51,865 nt of DNA, from the NCBI GenBank assembly GCA_903873135.1, contig CAIQNH010000155.1, positions 1 through 51,865 of the forward strand, read 5' to 3'. This document shows positions 43,683 through 51,480 of the stretch, piece by piece. The stretch comes from an uncultured Actinomycetes bacterium. GTDB lineage: Bacteria > Actinomycetota > Acidimicrobiia > Acidimicrobiales > Microtrichaceae. The position numbers and the translations under genes were made by a program. The notes beneath the pieces were generated by a model, which made no database searches, had not been told where the DNA came from, and saw only the letters and a program-made list of their open reading frames with translations. Positions within the stretch are counted from its first letter, which is position 1, and every line of letters begins with the position of its first letter.

Positions 43683-44245
43683 GGTCGGAGTCGGGCGTGG
43701 ATCGCCACGTCGCGACGCTCCCCCCGGTGCTCCGTCCGGGACCGGAGGACTCCCTCGAGCTCGAAGGCGCACCGTCGCGCCACGGCGAGCGACCCGGTGT
43801 TCCGTGGGTCGATGTGCAGCTCGAGTCGGACCAGCCCGACCACGTCGAACGCCCAGTCCACCAGCAGGCCGACGGAGTCGGCCGCCACCCCCCGGCCCCG
43901 GGCGGCGGGCGCGGTGTAGTAGCCCACCTCACCGACGCCGGGCGCACCGGGCACCAGCACGAGCGCCACCGACCCGAGCCCCTGCCCGGAGGCGACGTCG
44001 ACCACGGCGAAGTGGAACTCCTCACCCCGCTCCCAGGCGCGCGACGCGAACTCGGTGACGAACCACTCCGCGTCGACCCGCGTGTAGGGCACCGGGATCC
44101 TCGTCCAGCGCTGGATCTCCGGGTCCTGACAGACGGCGTCCACCCAGTCGGCGTCGTCGGGCCGCCACGGGCGCAGGAGGAGGCGGCCGTCGGTGAGCTC
44201 GACCGGTGGCGGCCCTCCCACGGTGTCGTCCGTCCCTGCTCCCAC
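43679..44245 (-). CDS. GNAT-family N-acetyltransferase (RimJ/RimL-like)
   Basis: About 188 residues. The RimJ/RimL pattern is clear: LTDGRLLLRPWRPDDADW at the N-terminus, IQRWTRIPVPY, the acetyl-CoA loop region AARGRGVAADSVGLLVDWAF (Q/RxxGxG/A equivalent), LELHIDPRNTGSLAVARRCAFELEG and a final RDVAIHARL. It would acetylate an amine, often a protein N-terminus or an antibiotic. The start is uncertain: GTG at 44245 has a -10-like TTGCAT 6 nt upstream, TTG at 44257 extends it by four residues, and a GTG further in is also possible. First gene of the FUSC-PlsC operon. Confidence 0.87.
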   Translation of the reverse strand: MGAGTDDTVGGPPPVELTDGRLLLRPWRPDDADWVDAVCQDPEIQRWTRIPVPYTRVDAEWFVTEFASRAWERGEEFHFAVVDVASGQGLGSVALVLVPGAPGVGEVGYYTAPAARGRGVAADSVGLLVDWAFDVVGLVRLELHIDPRNTGSLAVARRCAFELEGVLRSRTEHRGERRDVAIHARLRP

Positions 44246-44327
44246 CCCACCATGCAAGCGCGTGGAGGGCGACGATGCACCCTCGACGACCGCGACGCAG
44301 CCGGGACGTTCGCTTCATCACCCGGGC

Positions 44328-44375
44328 GGCTGCACGACCCCTCAGGTGCAGCCCGCACGGAGTCGCCGTGCAGCC
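44328..44375 (+). promoter_or_regulatory. Leader with three copies of one 8-mer (mutually exclusive hairpins)
   Basis: GGCTGCAC at 44328-44335 is the exact complement of GTGCAGCC at both 44346-44353 and 44368-44375. It can pair with either copy, giving two mutually exclusive stems. A separate CACGG-n5-CCGTG stem (44356-44370) overlaps the second copy. The GGAGG-type ribosome-binding site starts 6-7 nt after the last copy, so pairing could control access to the GTG at 44395. Function inferred. The rest of the 149-bp gap to the GNAT start shows nothing else. Confidence 0.45.
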
Positions 44376-44394
44376 ACGAGCGGAGGAGCCCACC

Positions 44395-44895
44395 GTGAGC
44401 CAGGAGACCATCGAGAACACCCAGTCCGCAGCGGCCGTCGCTCGCACCGACGGCGCGGCCGCCGATCCGACGAACCTCGGCCAACGGAGCAGCATCGTCG
44501 TCACCACGTCGCCGTCGGCGGCCGACTCGGGGTGGTTGATGTTCGCGTCGGTGGTGCTGCTCCTCGGCGGCATCGTGAACGCCGCCTACGGCACCGTCGC
44601 GATCCTCAACGACCAGTGGGTGGTCTGGTCGAACCGCGGTGCGGTGTTCTTCGACCTGACGACCTGGGGCTGGATCCTCTTCGCCGCAGGAGCCGTCGCC
44701 TTCATCGCCGGCCTCGGCCTGCTCGTCGGCAGTCCGGGGGCCCGGGCGCTCGGAGTGTTCGTGGCTGCGCTGAGCCTGATCGCCAACTTCTTCTTCATCC
44801 CCGCCTTCCCGTTGTGGGCCCTGACCGTGATGGCGCTCGACGTCATCGTCATCTGGGCGATCACCACCAACGGACCTGCGATGCAGCGGCAGTGA
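44395..44895 (+). CDS. DUF7144-family membrane protein
   Basis: A 166-residue four-helix membrane protein of unknown function. After a hydrophilic Ser/Thr/Ala-rich N-terminus of about 40 residues, the domain shows GWLMFASVVLLLGGIVNAAYG, then FDLTTWGWILFAAGAVAFIA, GLGLLVGSPGARALGVFVAA and FFIPAFPLWALTVMALDVIV, which closely follow the DUF7144 pattern. GTG at 44395 has a GGAGGAG ribosome-binding site at good spacing, unlike the many leaderless genes here. The upstream leader contains alternative hairpins. Confidence 0.85.
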   Translation: MSQETIENTQSAAAVARTDGAAADPTNLGQRSSIVVTTSPSAADSGWLMFASVVLLLGGIVNAAYGTVAILNDQWVVWSNRGAVFFDLTTWGWILFAAGAVAFIAGLGLLVGSPGARALGVFVAALSLIANFFFIPAFPLWALTVMALDVIVIWAITTNGPAMQRQ

Positions 44896-44911
44896 GGGCT
44901 GCTGCGGTGGA

Positions 44912-44939
44912 CCCGGGCTGACGGGGTCGTCCGCCCGGG
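44912..44939 (+). terminator. Possible GC-rich hairpin terminator after DUF7144 gene
   Basis: A 7-bp CCCGGGC/GCCCGGG stem (44912-44918 with 44933-44939) continues after one mismatch with a 3-bp GAC/GTC stem and a 6-nt loop. It starts 16 nt after the stop; no U tract. Confidence 0.4.
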
Positions 44940-44983
44940 GCCCCTCGGAGCCGACCATTCGGAGGCCGGCGTCCCGGGTTCCC

Positions 44984-44989
44984 TAGGCT
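44984..44989 (+). promoter_or_regulatory. Leaderless-type -10 (TAGGCT) for membrane protein gene
   Basis: TAGGCT ends 7 nt before the GTG at 44997 (4 nt before the adjacent GTG at 44994). Same hexamer as at the DtxR-type gene. Confidence 0.45.
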
Positions 44990-44996
44990 CGGGGTG

Positions 44997-45728
44997 GTGA
45001 GCACGACCGGACCCGGTGGGTCGACCACCGCCGGCTCGGACGAGCCTGAGCGGGACGAACCTGAGCGGGACGAGGAGGCGACCGGCGAGGAGCAGGTCGC
45101 CAACTCGCCCCGGGAACGCGCCCTCGAGCTCGTCATCACCATCCTGTTGTCCCTCAGCGCCCTGCTGTCGGCCTGGTGCGCCTACCAGTCGACCCAGCTC
45201 AGCGGCGACCAGAGCCGGCTCGACACCCGGGCCTCGGTGCTGCAGCTCCAGGCGTTCCGGGCCGAGCAACGGGCCACCCAGCAGGCGCAGGCCGACCTGG
45301 GCGCCTTCGACCGCTGGCTGGAGGCCACCTCGGACGGGAACACCGTCCGGGCCAGCTTCGCCGAGCAGCGGTTCTCCACCGAGCTCGCCACCGCCTTCCG
45401 GGCGTGGCTGGCGCTCGACCCGCTGGTCGACCCCGACGCCCCGGGATCGCCGCTCGAGATGACCGAGTACGTGACCCCGGACGAGACCGCGTCGGTGCGC
45501 CTCGAGGCCGAGGCCCAGCGCTACGAGTCCACGGCGGAGGTGGCCGACGTGGCGGCCGGCGACTACGTCCTGGCGGTCGTCCTGCTCGCTGCGGCGCTGT
45601 TCCTGCTCGGGATCCAGTCGAGGATCGGCATCTTCGAGCTGCGGGCCGCCATGGTCACCGTGGCGGGGTTCATCGTCCTCGGGACCGGTCTGTGGGCCCT
45701 GCGTCTGCCGACCGAGGTCGCCCTCTGA
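44997..45728 (+). CDS. Three-helix membrane protein with central coiled region, unknown function
   Basis: A 243-residue protein. An acidic, Glu-rich N-terminus (about 1-38) precedes a transmembrane helix (ELVITILLSLSALLSAWCAY). A central hydrophilic helical region follows (TQLSGDQSRLDTRASVLQLQ, rich in Gln and Ala), then two C-terminal helices (YVLAVVLLAAALFLLGI and MVTVAGFIVLGTGLWAL). The layout loosely resembles DUF4337 proteins, but I do not claim that family. The adjacent GTG at 44994 is an alternative start. Its last 59 nt overlap the 3' end of the convergent MFS gene. Confidence 0.72.
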   Translation: MSTTGPGGSTTAGSDEPERDEPERDEEATGEEQVANSPRERALELVITILLSLSALLSAWCAYQSTQLSGDQSRLDTRASVLQLQAFRAEQRATQQAQADLGAFDRWLEATSDGNTVRASFAEQRFSTELATAFRAWLALDPLVDPDAPGSPLEMTEYVTPDETASVRLEAEAQRYESTAEVADVAAGDYVLAVVLLAAALFLLGIQSRIGIFELRAAMVTVAGFIVLGTGLWALRLPTEVAL

Positions 45729-47316
45729 CCCGACCGGGCGCAGCAGCCAGGATCGGCTCGACGGGCAGGCCCTTGGTGAGGAACGTCGACCCCACCACGA
45801 TCAGCCCGACGAGCAGGAGCCCGATCCGGAGTCCTTGGAGCTGGGCCTGACCGTAGGCGGCCACGATCGCCTCGGCCTCGGGCGGCGGGAGGGACGTCGA
45901 GTCGACCGCGGCGCGCACCTGGTCCACGGGGACGAACGACACCCCCGACTCGAGCGCCAACCCGACCTGGCCCTCGACCTCGTCGCTGACCGCCGGGTCG
46001 GAGGCGACCAGGGCGCCGAGTGCCGTCGCCAGGCCGCCGATGACCACCGCGCCGATCAGCGCGGTGCCGAGCGCGCCGCCGAACTGCTGCGCCGTCCACT
46101 GGAGCCCCCCGGCCTCGCTGCGTCCCGACTCGTCGACCGAGGACTGCACCACGTTGCCGAGCTGCGACGCGAGGAGTCCCATGCCCACGCCGAGCACGCC
46201 CATCGCCGCCAGGAAGGCCGGTCGGGCCAGATCGGGATCGACCAGCGACAGCAGCGCCACGTCGGCGACGAGGAGCACCACCAGGCCGGCCCGGACGATC
46301 GTGCGCGGCGACCACCGCCGACCGAGCAGCGGTCCTGCAGCCGACGTCAGGAACAGCGCGACCGACACCGGGAGCATCAGGACACCGGTCTCGAGCGCGT
46401 CGAAGCCCTGGACCACCTGCAGGTACAGCGGGATCGAGAAGAAGATCCCCATGAGGATGAGGTTCTGGGCGGTGAACATGGTGAGCCCGGCCCGCAACGG
46501 GACGATCCGGAGGCGGTCCAGGTGGACGAGCGGCTCTCGGCCGATCGCCTCCCGGTGACGCTCCCACCGGACGAACAGGCCGAGCACCACGAGGCCGGCG
46601 CACACGACGAAGGGGGTGAGGGCGAGCCCGAAGGGTTCGACCGGCGAGTTCCTCGGATCCAGCCACCCCCAGGTGCTCGACTGCAGGACGCCGTAGACGA
46701 CCAGCCCGAGTCCGGTCGCCGACAGCGCCGAGCCGACCACGTCGAGCTCGGGGGGTTCGGCGTCCCGCTCCGGCTCCCTGATCCAGCGGACGAACAGCAG
46801 GATGAGGACCGCGACCACGACCTCGCCGGCGAACACCACGCGCCACGAGAGGTTGGTCGTGACCCACCCGCCCAGGATCGGGCCGACGGCCACGCCGGCG
46901 CCTGCGATCCCGCCCATGACGCCGTAGGCCGCCGCCCGGTCCCGACCCTCGAAGTTGCCGGCGACCAGTGCCACCATCGCCGGCATCACGAGCGCCGCCC
47001 CGATGCCCTCGATCACCGACCACCCGAGGGTCAGCACCCCCACGTTCCACGACACCGCCGTGATCGCGGAGCCGACGGCGTAGACACCGAGTCCGATCCC
47101 GAAGGCCCGACGTCGCCCCCACCGGTCGCCGAGCTTCCCGCCCGTGATCATGAGCGCAGCCATGACGAGGGCGTAGAAGGTGATCGCCGCCTGGATGCTC
47201 GTCACGTCGGTGTCGAGGTCCTCGACCAGCTGGCTGATCGAGACGTTCATCACCGCCTGGTCCAGGACCATGAGGAACTGGGCCGCCCCCAGGACGACGA
47301 GGACTCGACGGTTCAC
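45670..47316 (-). CDS. MFS drug exporter, DHA2 (EmrB/QacA-like, 14 helices)
   Basis: A 548-residue proton-driven exporter. Motif A GGKLGDRWGRRRAFG follows helix 2, the Asp of helix 1 lies in VLDQAVMNVSISQL, and motif C GIAGAGVAVGPILGGW marks it as an antiporter. The length and extra central helices fit the 14-helix DHA2 group. GTG at 47316 begins the conserved N-terminus; there is no strong Shine-Dalgarno sequence. A TACGGT at 47382-47387 could be its -10, with a leader of about 60 nt. The substrate is unknown. The tail overlaps the convergent upstream gene. Confidence 0.9.
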   Translation of the reverse strand: MNRRVLVVLGAAQFLMVLDQAVMNVSISQLVEDLDTDVTSIQAAITFYALVMAALMITGGKLGDRWGRRRAFGIGLGVYAVGSAITAVSWNVGVLTLGWSVIEGIGAALVMPAMVALVAGNFEGRDRAAAYGVMGGIAGAGVAVGPILGGWVTTNLSWRVVFAGEVVVAVLILLFVRWIREPERDAEPPELDVVGSALSATGLGLVVYGVLQSSTWGWLDPRNSPVEPFGLALTPFVVCAGLVVLGLFVRWERHREAIGREPLVHLDRLRIVPLRAGLTMFTAQNLILMGIFFSIPLYLQVVQGFDALETGVLMLPVSVALFLTSAAGPLLGRRWSPRTIVRAGLVVLLVADVALLSLVDPDLARPAFLAAMGVLGVGMGLLASQLGNVVQSSVDESGRSEAGGLQWTAQQFGGALGTALIGAVVIGGLATALGALVASDPAVSDEVEGQVGLALESGVSFVPVDQVRAAVDSTSLPPPEAEAIVAAYGQAQLQGLRIGLLLVGLIVVGSTFLTKGLPVEPILAAAPGRVRGRPRSADAGPTDRSRGR

Positions 47317-47431
47317 CGGGCCGCCACGCAGCCGGCGTCCGCCGACGGCGGGCTGGACGTCGCGGGGCCGGACACACCGCCACCGTAGGCCGGTGCGGCA
47401 CTCCGGGGACGGGCCGATTGGACGGCGCTGC

Positions 47432-47668
47432 TCAGGGGCAGGCGTGGACGGCGGGTGCCCGCTCGGTGGAGGCCGGGAACGACTCGAGGAGCGCCTCGTC
47501 CCGGGGAGGTCGGGCCACCAGGGCGCCCCCGCAGTTCGGACACACACCTCCCAGGTGCTCGGCGCACGCCTCGCACCAGGTGCACTCGAACGAGCAGATG
47601 CGGGCGTCCCGACCCGTCGGGTCCAGGTCCCGGTCACAGCACTCGCAGTTGGGCTTCAGGGTCAGCAC
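47432..47668 (-). CDS. DUF1272 zinc-ribbon-like protein
   Basis: A 78-residue cysteine-rich protein. The N-terminal 55 residues match DUF1272 closely: LTLKPNCECCDRDLDP, ICSFECTWCEACAEH and GGVCPNCGGALVARPPR, with cysteines able to bind two zinc ions. Function unknown. GTG at 47668 is chosen because GGAGGAC precedes it and because family members begin at this point. It lies 37 nt after the CGNR regulator gene and is probably the last gene of the RidA operon. Confidence 0.88.
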   Translation of the reverse strand: MLTLKPNCECCDRDLDPTGRDARICSFECTWCEACAEHLGGVCPNCGGALVARPPRDEALLESFPASTERAPAVHACP

Positions 47669-47705
47669 GGTGTCCTCCTCGGTGGACGGTGGGTCAGGGT
47701 TGCGC

Positions 47706-48275
47706 TCAGCCCTCGGTGTGCTCCGCACGTCGTCGGCGGTGCGCAGCGAGGTTCACCCGGTTGCCGCAACGCTGGGCAGAGCACCAGCGACGACGACCGG
47801 GGCGGGACGAGTCGTGGAACAACAGCGCGCACGCCGGTCCCTCGCAGGCCCGGAGGCGACCGTCGTCGGCCGACAGCAGGTCCACGGCGTCGAGCGCCAC
47901 CGCGGCGAGCGCGCTCTCGACCTCGGCTCCGGGACGCAGGCGTACCGTGGCCGCACCCGACGGCGACAGCTCCAGGTACGGCGCCGGGCGTGCCGCGTGG
48001 TCGTTGATCACGGCGCGGTCGACGGGTCGCACCCGGCGGCCGTCCACCACGGCCCGGGCGGCGTCGTGGATCGCCTCCCGGAGGCGGACCGCCTCGGCGA
48101 GCAGCCCGTCGGACACGGTCTCGGTGACCGGTGCGACTGCGGCGGTGACCCAGCGGGCGAGGTCGGGGGGTCCGACCAGGAGTTCGGTCGGCGCCACCGC
48201 CCGGTACCGGAGGGTCCACGTGAGGTCGAGCGCCAGCCGCCCGTCCAGGATGAACGCGGGCTCGTCGACGCTCAC
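47706..48275 (-). CDS. CGNR zinc-finger (ABATE-domain) putative transcription regulator
   Basis: A 189-residue protein with an N-terminal ABATE-type domain (LDLTWTLRYRAV, helical LREAIHDAARAVVDGRRV) and a C-terminal CGNR zinc finger. The finger reads CEGPACALLFHDSSRPGRRR, then WCSAQRCGNRVNLAAHRRR, with all four zinc cysteines present. Such proteins are treated as stress-related DNA-binding regulators, but their targets are mostly unknown. GTG at 48275 overlaps the RidA stop (GTGA). A perfect palindrome at the operon promoter is a likely site for this protein. Confidence 0.9.
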   Translation of the reverse strand: MSVDEPAFILDGRLALDLTWTLRYRAVAPTELLVGPPDLARWVTAAVAPVTETVSDGLLAEAVRLREAIHDAARAVVDGRRVRPVDRAVINDHAARPAPYLELSPSGAATVRLRPGAEVESALAAVALDAVDLLSADDGRLRACEGPACALLFHDSSRPGRRRWCSAQRCGNRVNLAAHRRRRAEHTEG

Positions 48276-48757
48276 GTCGGCCCGTCACGCACGTCGAGGA
48301 CGGCCTCGATCTCGAGCACCAGGTCGCCCGGGAGCGCGGCCACGCCGACGGCGAGCCTGGCGTGGCGGCCGGCGTCGCCGAGGACCGCCACCAGCAGCTC
48401 CGAGGCCGCGTCGATCACGCTGGTCTGGCCGGTGAAGTCCGGCGTGGAGTTGACGACCCCGTGGACGTGCACGACCCGTTCCACCCGGTCGAGCGAGCCC
48501 AGCTCCGACCGGACGGTCGACAGGAGGTTGATCGCCGCCGAACGCGCCGCGAGCCGCGCCTCCTCGGCGTCGACCCGGGCGCCGACGGTCCCGGTGTGGA
48601 TGGTCCCGTCGGGTCGGGTTCCGAAGTGCCCGCCGACCCACAGCTGGTGACCGGACCGGACGGCGGGGACGTACTCACCGAAGGACGGGACGGGCTCGGG
48701 CAGCTCGATCCCCAGGTCCCTCAGGCGCTGCTCGGGGGTGGGCTGCTGGCTGGCCAC
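48272..48757 (-). CDS. RidA-family (YjgF/YER057c/UK114) protein
   Basis: A 161-residue enamine/imine deaminase-family protein. Family elements are LWVGGHFGTRPDGTIHTG, the helix AARSAAINLLSTVRSELGSL, VVNSTPDFTGQTSVIDAASE and RHARLAVGVAALPGDLVLEI. Arg134 aligns with the catalytic Arg105 of E. coli RidA, so deaminase activity is plausible. It is longer than the 128-residue archetype because of an N-terminal extension. GTG at 48757 has TACACT ending exactly 6 nt upstream. It leads the operon with the CGNR and DUF1272 genes. Confidence 0.92.
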   Translation of the reverse strand: MASQQPTPEQRLRDLGIELPEPVPSFGEYVPAVRSGHQLWVGGHFGTRPDGTIHTGTVGARVDAEEARLAARSAAINLLSTVRSELGSLDRVERVVHVHGVVNSTPDFTGQTSVIDAASELLVAVLGDAGRHARLAVGVAALPGDLVLEIEAVLDVRDGPT

Positions 48758-48763
48758 CTCCGG

Positions 48764-48769
48764 AGTGTA
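48764..48769 (-). promoter_or_regulatory. Leaderless-type -10 (TACACT) for RidA operon
   Basis: Minus-strand TACACT ends exactly 6 nt before the GTG at 48757; perfect TANNNT match. A palindromic operator begins one base further upstream. Confidence 0.55.
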
Positions 48770-48770
48770 C

Positions 48771-48791
48771 GACAGAGGTCATACCTCTGTC
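48771..48791. promoter_or_regulatory. Perfect palindromic operator upstream of RidA-CGNR-DUF1272 operon
   Basis: Arms GACAGAGGT (48771-48779) and ACCTCTGTC (48783-48791) are exact complements around a CAT spacer. The site occupies the spacer and -35 region of the operon promoter (-10 at 48764-48769), the classic place for a repressor. The 27 nt between it and the next gene hold nothing else. Confidence 0.7.
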
Positions 48792-48818
48792 TCGGTCCGG
48801 TCGGCGCGGGAGGACCGG

Positions 48819-49685
48819 TCAGGGTCGACGGGTCCGGGCTGCGGGCATCCACTCCGGACCGGCGGTCCGGTCGATCCGGTCCACCAGTCGCTCGCCGACG
48901 GGCTCGACCAGCGCGAGGAACTCGAGCGTGCGCTCCGCCCCCAGGGTCCGCCACGCCCGCTGGCAGAGCTCGTCGGTCCGCTCCTCCACTCGTCGACGCA
49001 GCGCCAGCCCGGCGTCGTCGACCCGACCGTCGCTGGCGAGGCCCCGGGCCTCGAGGTCGGCCATCGCCGCAGCGATCGCTGCGTCGTCGGCACCCCGGCT
49101 CCGGGGAATCCAGTCCGCGGGGTAGTTCAGGAACGCGTTGTGCAGGATCCCGGCCTGCGTGCCGCTCAGGTCCTCGGCGACCAGCACCGCCCAGTGCGTG
49201 TCGCCCCGCCACTCCCGGATGCAGTTGACGGCCAGCCAGGCGCTCACCAGTGGGTCGTCGGGCCGGCCCCACTGCCGGTGCGCAGCGAACAGCACCCGAC
49301 CCGACGACGGGAGGGCGTCTGCGGCGGCCCACAGGTCGGGTCCCATGGCAGCGAGGTCGTCGCAGATCTCCGGGACGAACGCCCGGAGTCCCGCTCCGAC
49401 CGCACCGTCACGGGCGTCGGTGATCGCCACCCAGGTGGTGGCCGCAGCGGCCAGGTCCAGGCACACCTCGATGAAGCCGGGGTGGATCGAGTAGCAGGCG
49501 GCAGCCACCGCCTGGTGACCAGCGGCGGCGAGCGGTGCGGTCCGGCTGGCGACGTAGTAGCCGGTGCCGCCCTCCACGCCCAGATCCGCGTACCGGGCGA
49601 TCGCGACCGGGTCCCAGTAGATCCAGCCGACGAGACGGTGGGATGCGAGCGAGGCGCGAGCGCTCAGGTCCTGCCAGTCGGTCAC
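48819..49685 (-). CDS. SCO6745-family protein
   Basis: A 288-residue mostly helical cytosolic protein of an actinobacterial family of unknown function. Recognisable family segments are YFVASRTAPL-like text (YYVASRTAPLAAAGHQAVAA), ACYSIHPGFIEVCL, DPLVSAWLAVNCIREWRGDTHW and the C-terminal QRAWRTLGAERTLEFLALVEPV. The C-terminal part resembles a winged-helix arrangement, but this is weak. GTG at 49685 has TAGCCT ending 8 nt upstream. No operon partner; the cyclase gene upstream ends 117 nt away. Confidence 0.8.
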   Translation of the reverse strand: MTDWQDLSARASLASHRLVGWIYWDPVAIARYADLGVEGGTGYYVASRTAPLAAAGHQAVAAACYSIHPGFIEVCLDLAAAATTWVAITDARDGAVGAGLRAFVPEICDDLAAMGPDLWAAADALPSSGRVLFAAHRQWGRPDDPLVSAWLAVNCIREWRGDTHWAVLVAEDLSGTQAGILHNAFLNYPADWIPRSRGADDAAIAAAMADLEARGLASDGRVDDAGLALRRRVEERTDELCQRAWRTLGAERTLEFLALVEPVGERLVDRIDRTAGPEWMPAARTRRP

Positions 49686-49693
49686 GGTGACCG

Positions 49694-49699
49694 AGGCTA
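49694..49699 (-). promoter_or_regulatory. -10-like TAGCCT for SCO6745-family gene
   Basis: Minus-strand TAGCCT ends 8 nt before the GTG at 49685; matches TANNNT, spacing slightly long. Confidence 0.4.
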
Positions 49700-49802
49700 C
49701 CGCTGGGCTGACTCCGACGGCCGGTGGGGATCGGGCCGCTCCACGACGGACGCTCGACCGAGGTGGGGGGGTCGCTCGGCCTCGGCCGCCGCTCGGAACC
49801 GC

Positions 49803-50927
49803 CTAGCCGACGTGGGGTGTCCGGAGCACCACCCGACTCAGGTGGACCGGTTCGGCGACCCCGGACAGGTCGTGGAGACCGAGTGGCTCCACCTCCCACG
49901 AGGCAGGGTCGAGCGTTCGCTCGACCTCCGCGGTCACCACGACGCCGCCCGGCACGGCGAGTTTCCCGGCCCGAGCCACGGTGTTGACCAGCGGACCGAA
50001 GTAGTCCCCGTCCCTCGCCGTCACCACACCGAAGCCGACCGCACCCCGTGCGCTGGGCAGGTCGAGGTCACGCTCGGCCAGGTCGCAGATCCCGAGCGCG
50101 ACCTCGGTGAGCTGTCCCGGATCGTCGCCCACCACCATCGCCTCGTCGCCGATCAGCTTGACCAGCCGGGCACCGTGCTCGGCCGCCACCGCAGCCGCCT
50201 GCATCTCGAAGCGACGCAGGGCCGCCGTGTGTCGGGACGCGTCGACGTCCTCGGCCCAACTGGTGGATCCGACCAGGTCCACGAAGGCGACCGCTGACCG
50301 CAGCTCGCCCGCCATCAGCGAGTGGACGAACCCGACGTCCCGGAGCGCCTGTTCCGTCAGCAGGTGCTGCACGATGGAGCCCACCTGGACCCAGGCGGCG
50401 ATGGCTGTCTCGTTCGCCTGCGACCACTCCAGCTCGGTGCGCCGCTGGCCTCCCGACTCCGAGCTGCTCCCGAACATGGCCCGGGCCGCCTCCATCATCC
50501 GCGCCGTGGACCAGCCCAGCACCCGGACGAACGACAGCGTGTCGTCCCGGCCGAAGAGCTCGACCCCGAGCAGGTAGGTGGACAGATCCTCGACCACCGT
50601 CTCCGGCATGGACGGCACCTGAGGATCGACGACGGGGAAGCCGAGTGCCTGCCGCATCTCGACCACGGTTGCCACCGGCACGCCGGCCCGGTCCGCCGCC
50701 TCGACAGCGCTGATCAAGGGTGGTGGTCGATCGACCGACCGTGCGGCGACGCCCATCACGTGCGACCTCGCCGCCCAGGCGACGATCTCGTCGACCTCGA
50801 AGCGCTCCAGCAGGTGTGCGAGCAGCTCGACGCGTTGGTCTGCGGTCGGTGCGTCGGGGTCGAACAGTCCCGCTGCTCGGAGCGCAGCCAGCGCTGCCGG
50901 GTCGATCGGAGGATCCACCTCGTCCAC
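49803..50927 (-). CDS. Class III adenylate/guanylate cyclase with N-terminal regulatory domain
   Basis: A 374-residue soluble cyclase. Residues 1-205 form a helical regulatory region of the type seen before many actinobacterial cyclase domains. The catalytic domain follows, with metal-binding Asp217 (AFVDLVGST) and Asp261 (LIGDEAM), Lys257 at the purine-selecting position, and Asn315/Arg319 in NTVAR. All key residues are present, so cAMP synthesis is likely. GTG at 50927 is supported by TACCCT ending 7 nt upstream; a longer frame to 51200 would cover the intergenic region. It is the second cyclase-domain protein of the window. Confidence 0.88.
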   Translation of the reverse strand: MDEVDPPIDPAALAALRAAGLFDPDAPTADQRVELLAHLLERFEVDEIVAWAARSHVMGVAARSVDRPPPLISAVEAADRAGVPVATVVEMRQALGFPVVDPQVPSMPETVVEDLSTYLLGVELFGRDDTLSFVRVLGWSTARMMEAARAMFGSSSESGGQRRTELEWSQANETAIAAWVQVGSIVQHLLTEQALRDVGFVHSLMAGELRSAVAFVDLVGSTSWAEDVDASRHTAALRRFEMQAAAVAAEHGARLVKLIGDEAMVVGDDPGQLTEVALGICDLAERDLDLPSARGAVGFGVVTARDGDYFGPLVNTVARAGKLAVPGGVVVTAEVERTLDPASWEVEPLGLHDLSGVAEPVHLSRVVLRTPHVG

Positions 50928-50934
50928 GGGCCAC

Positions 50935-50940
50935 AGGGTA
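50935..50940 (-). promoter_or_regulatory. Leaderless-type -10 (TACCCT) for cyclase gene
   Basis: Minus-strand TACCCT ends 7 nt before the GTG at 50927; perfect TANNNT match. Confidence 0.5.
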
Positions 50941-51063
50941 GGCCCACCACGTCCCCCTCCCGACAGGTGCACGACACCCGACCACCACCGTTCGTGCTGG
51001 AGGTCGTCGTTCGCGGAACCCTCCCCGGGGAATGTCGGCGGCTCCGTACGAGTTCTCGCTCCC

Positions 51064-51405
51064 GTGCAGTTCCCGGCCGTCCTCGGTGCCAGCGTGTCGG
51101 TCCTCGCAGGCCTGCTGGGCCTGATCTGGCCGCAACAGGTGAGCAGGGTCGTGGGCCTCGAGCTCCCGGGACGGCTGGGAGTCTCCGAGTTCCGCGCCAC
51201 CTACGGCGGGCTCTTCATCGGTGCCGGTGTCGCCGTGCTCGTCATCGGGTCCGCAGACGCTGCGCTCGTGCTCGGCGCTGCGTGGCTCGGAGCGTTCGCC
51301 GCCCGGGTGGTGTCACTGGTGGTCGACCGGAGCGTCTCCCGGGAGAACCTGGCCGGGTGCGCGATCGAGCTGACCGTCGGCGGCCTGCTCGCCATCGGCC
51401 GCTGA
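51064..51405 (+). CDS. Small four-helix membrane protein (DUF4345-like)
   Basis: A 113-residue hydrophobic protein with about four helices. It contains VSEFRATYGGLFIGAGVAVL, the RAxYGGLxxGxG pattern common in DUF4345-type proteins, and ends with LTVGGLLAIGR. Function unknown. GTG at 51064 is taken as start; no clear Shine-Dalgarno sequence or well-spaced -10 is visible. It is divergent from the cyclase gene and converges on a broken SRPBCC gene. Confidence 0.7.
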   Translation: MQFPAVLGASVSVLAGLLGLIWPQQVSRVVGLELPGRLGVSEFRATYGGLFIGAGVAVLVIGSADAALVLGAAWLGAFAARVVSLVVDRSVSRENLAGCAIELTVGGLLAIGR

Positions 51406-51480
51406 CACGGCTGGCCCGGGGCGAGCCGAGGGTCCTCCCCGCGACCGACACGGAGCCCGGAGGTCCAACCTCGACGGGGT

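Noticed and set aside
41647-44958. Long minus-strand open frame overlapping FUSC and GNAT genes
   Set aside because: Out-of-frame with both recognised proteins and compositionally biased; the GTGA junction of GNAT and FUSC explains the region.
51016-51062. ECF-sigma-like GGAAC -35 before the DUF4345-like gene
   Set aside because: No matching CGTC/CGTT -10 at the required spacing; the nearby TCCCCGGGGA palindrome is short and common at this G+C.
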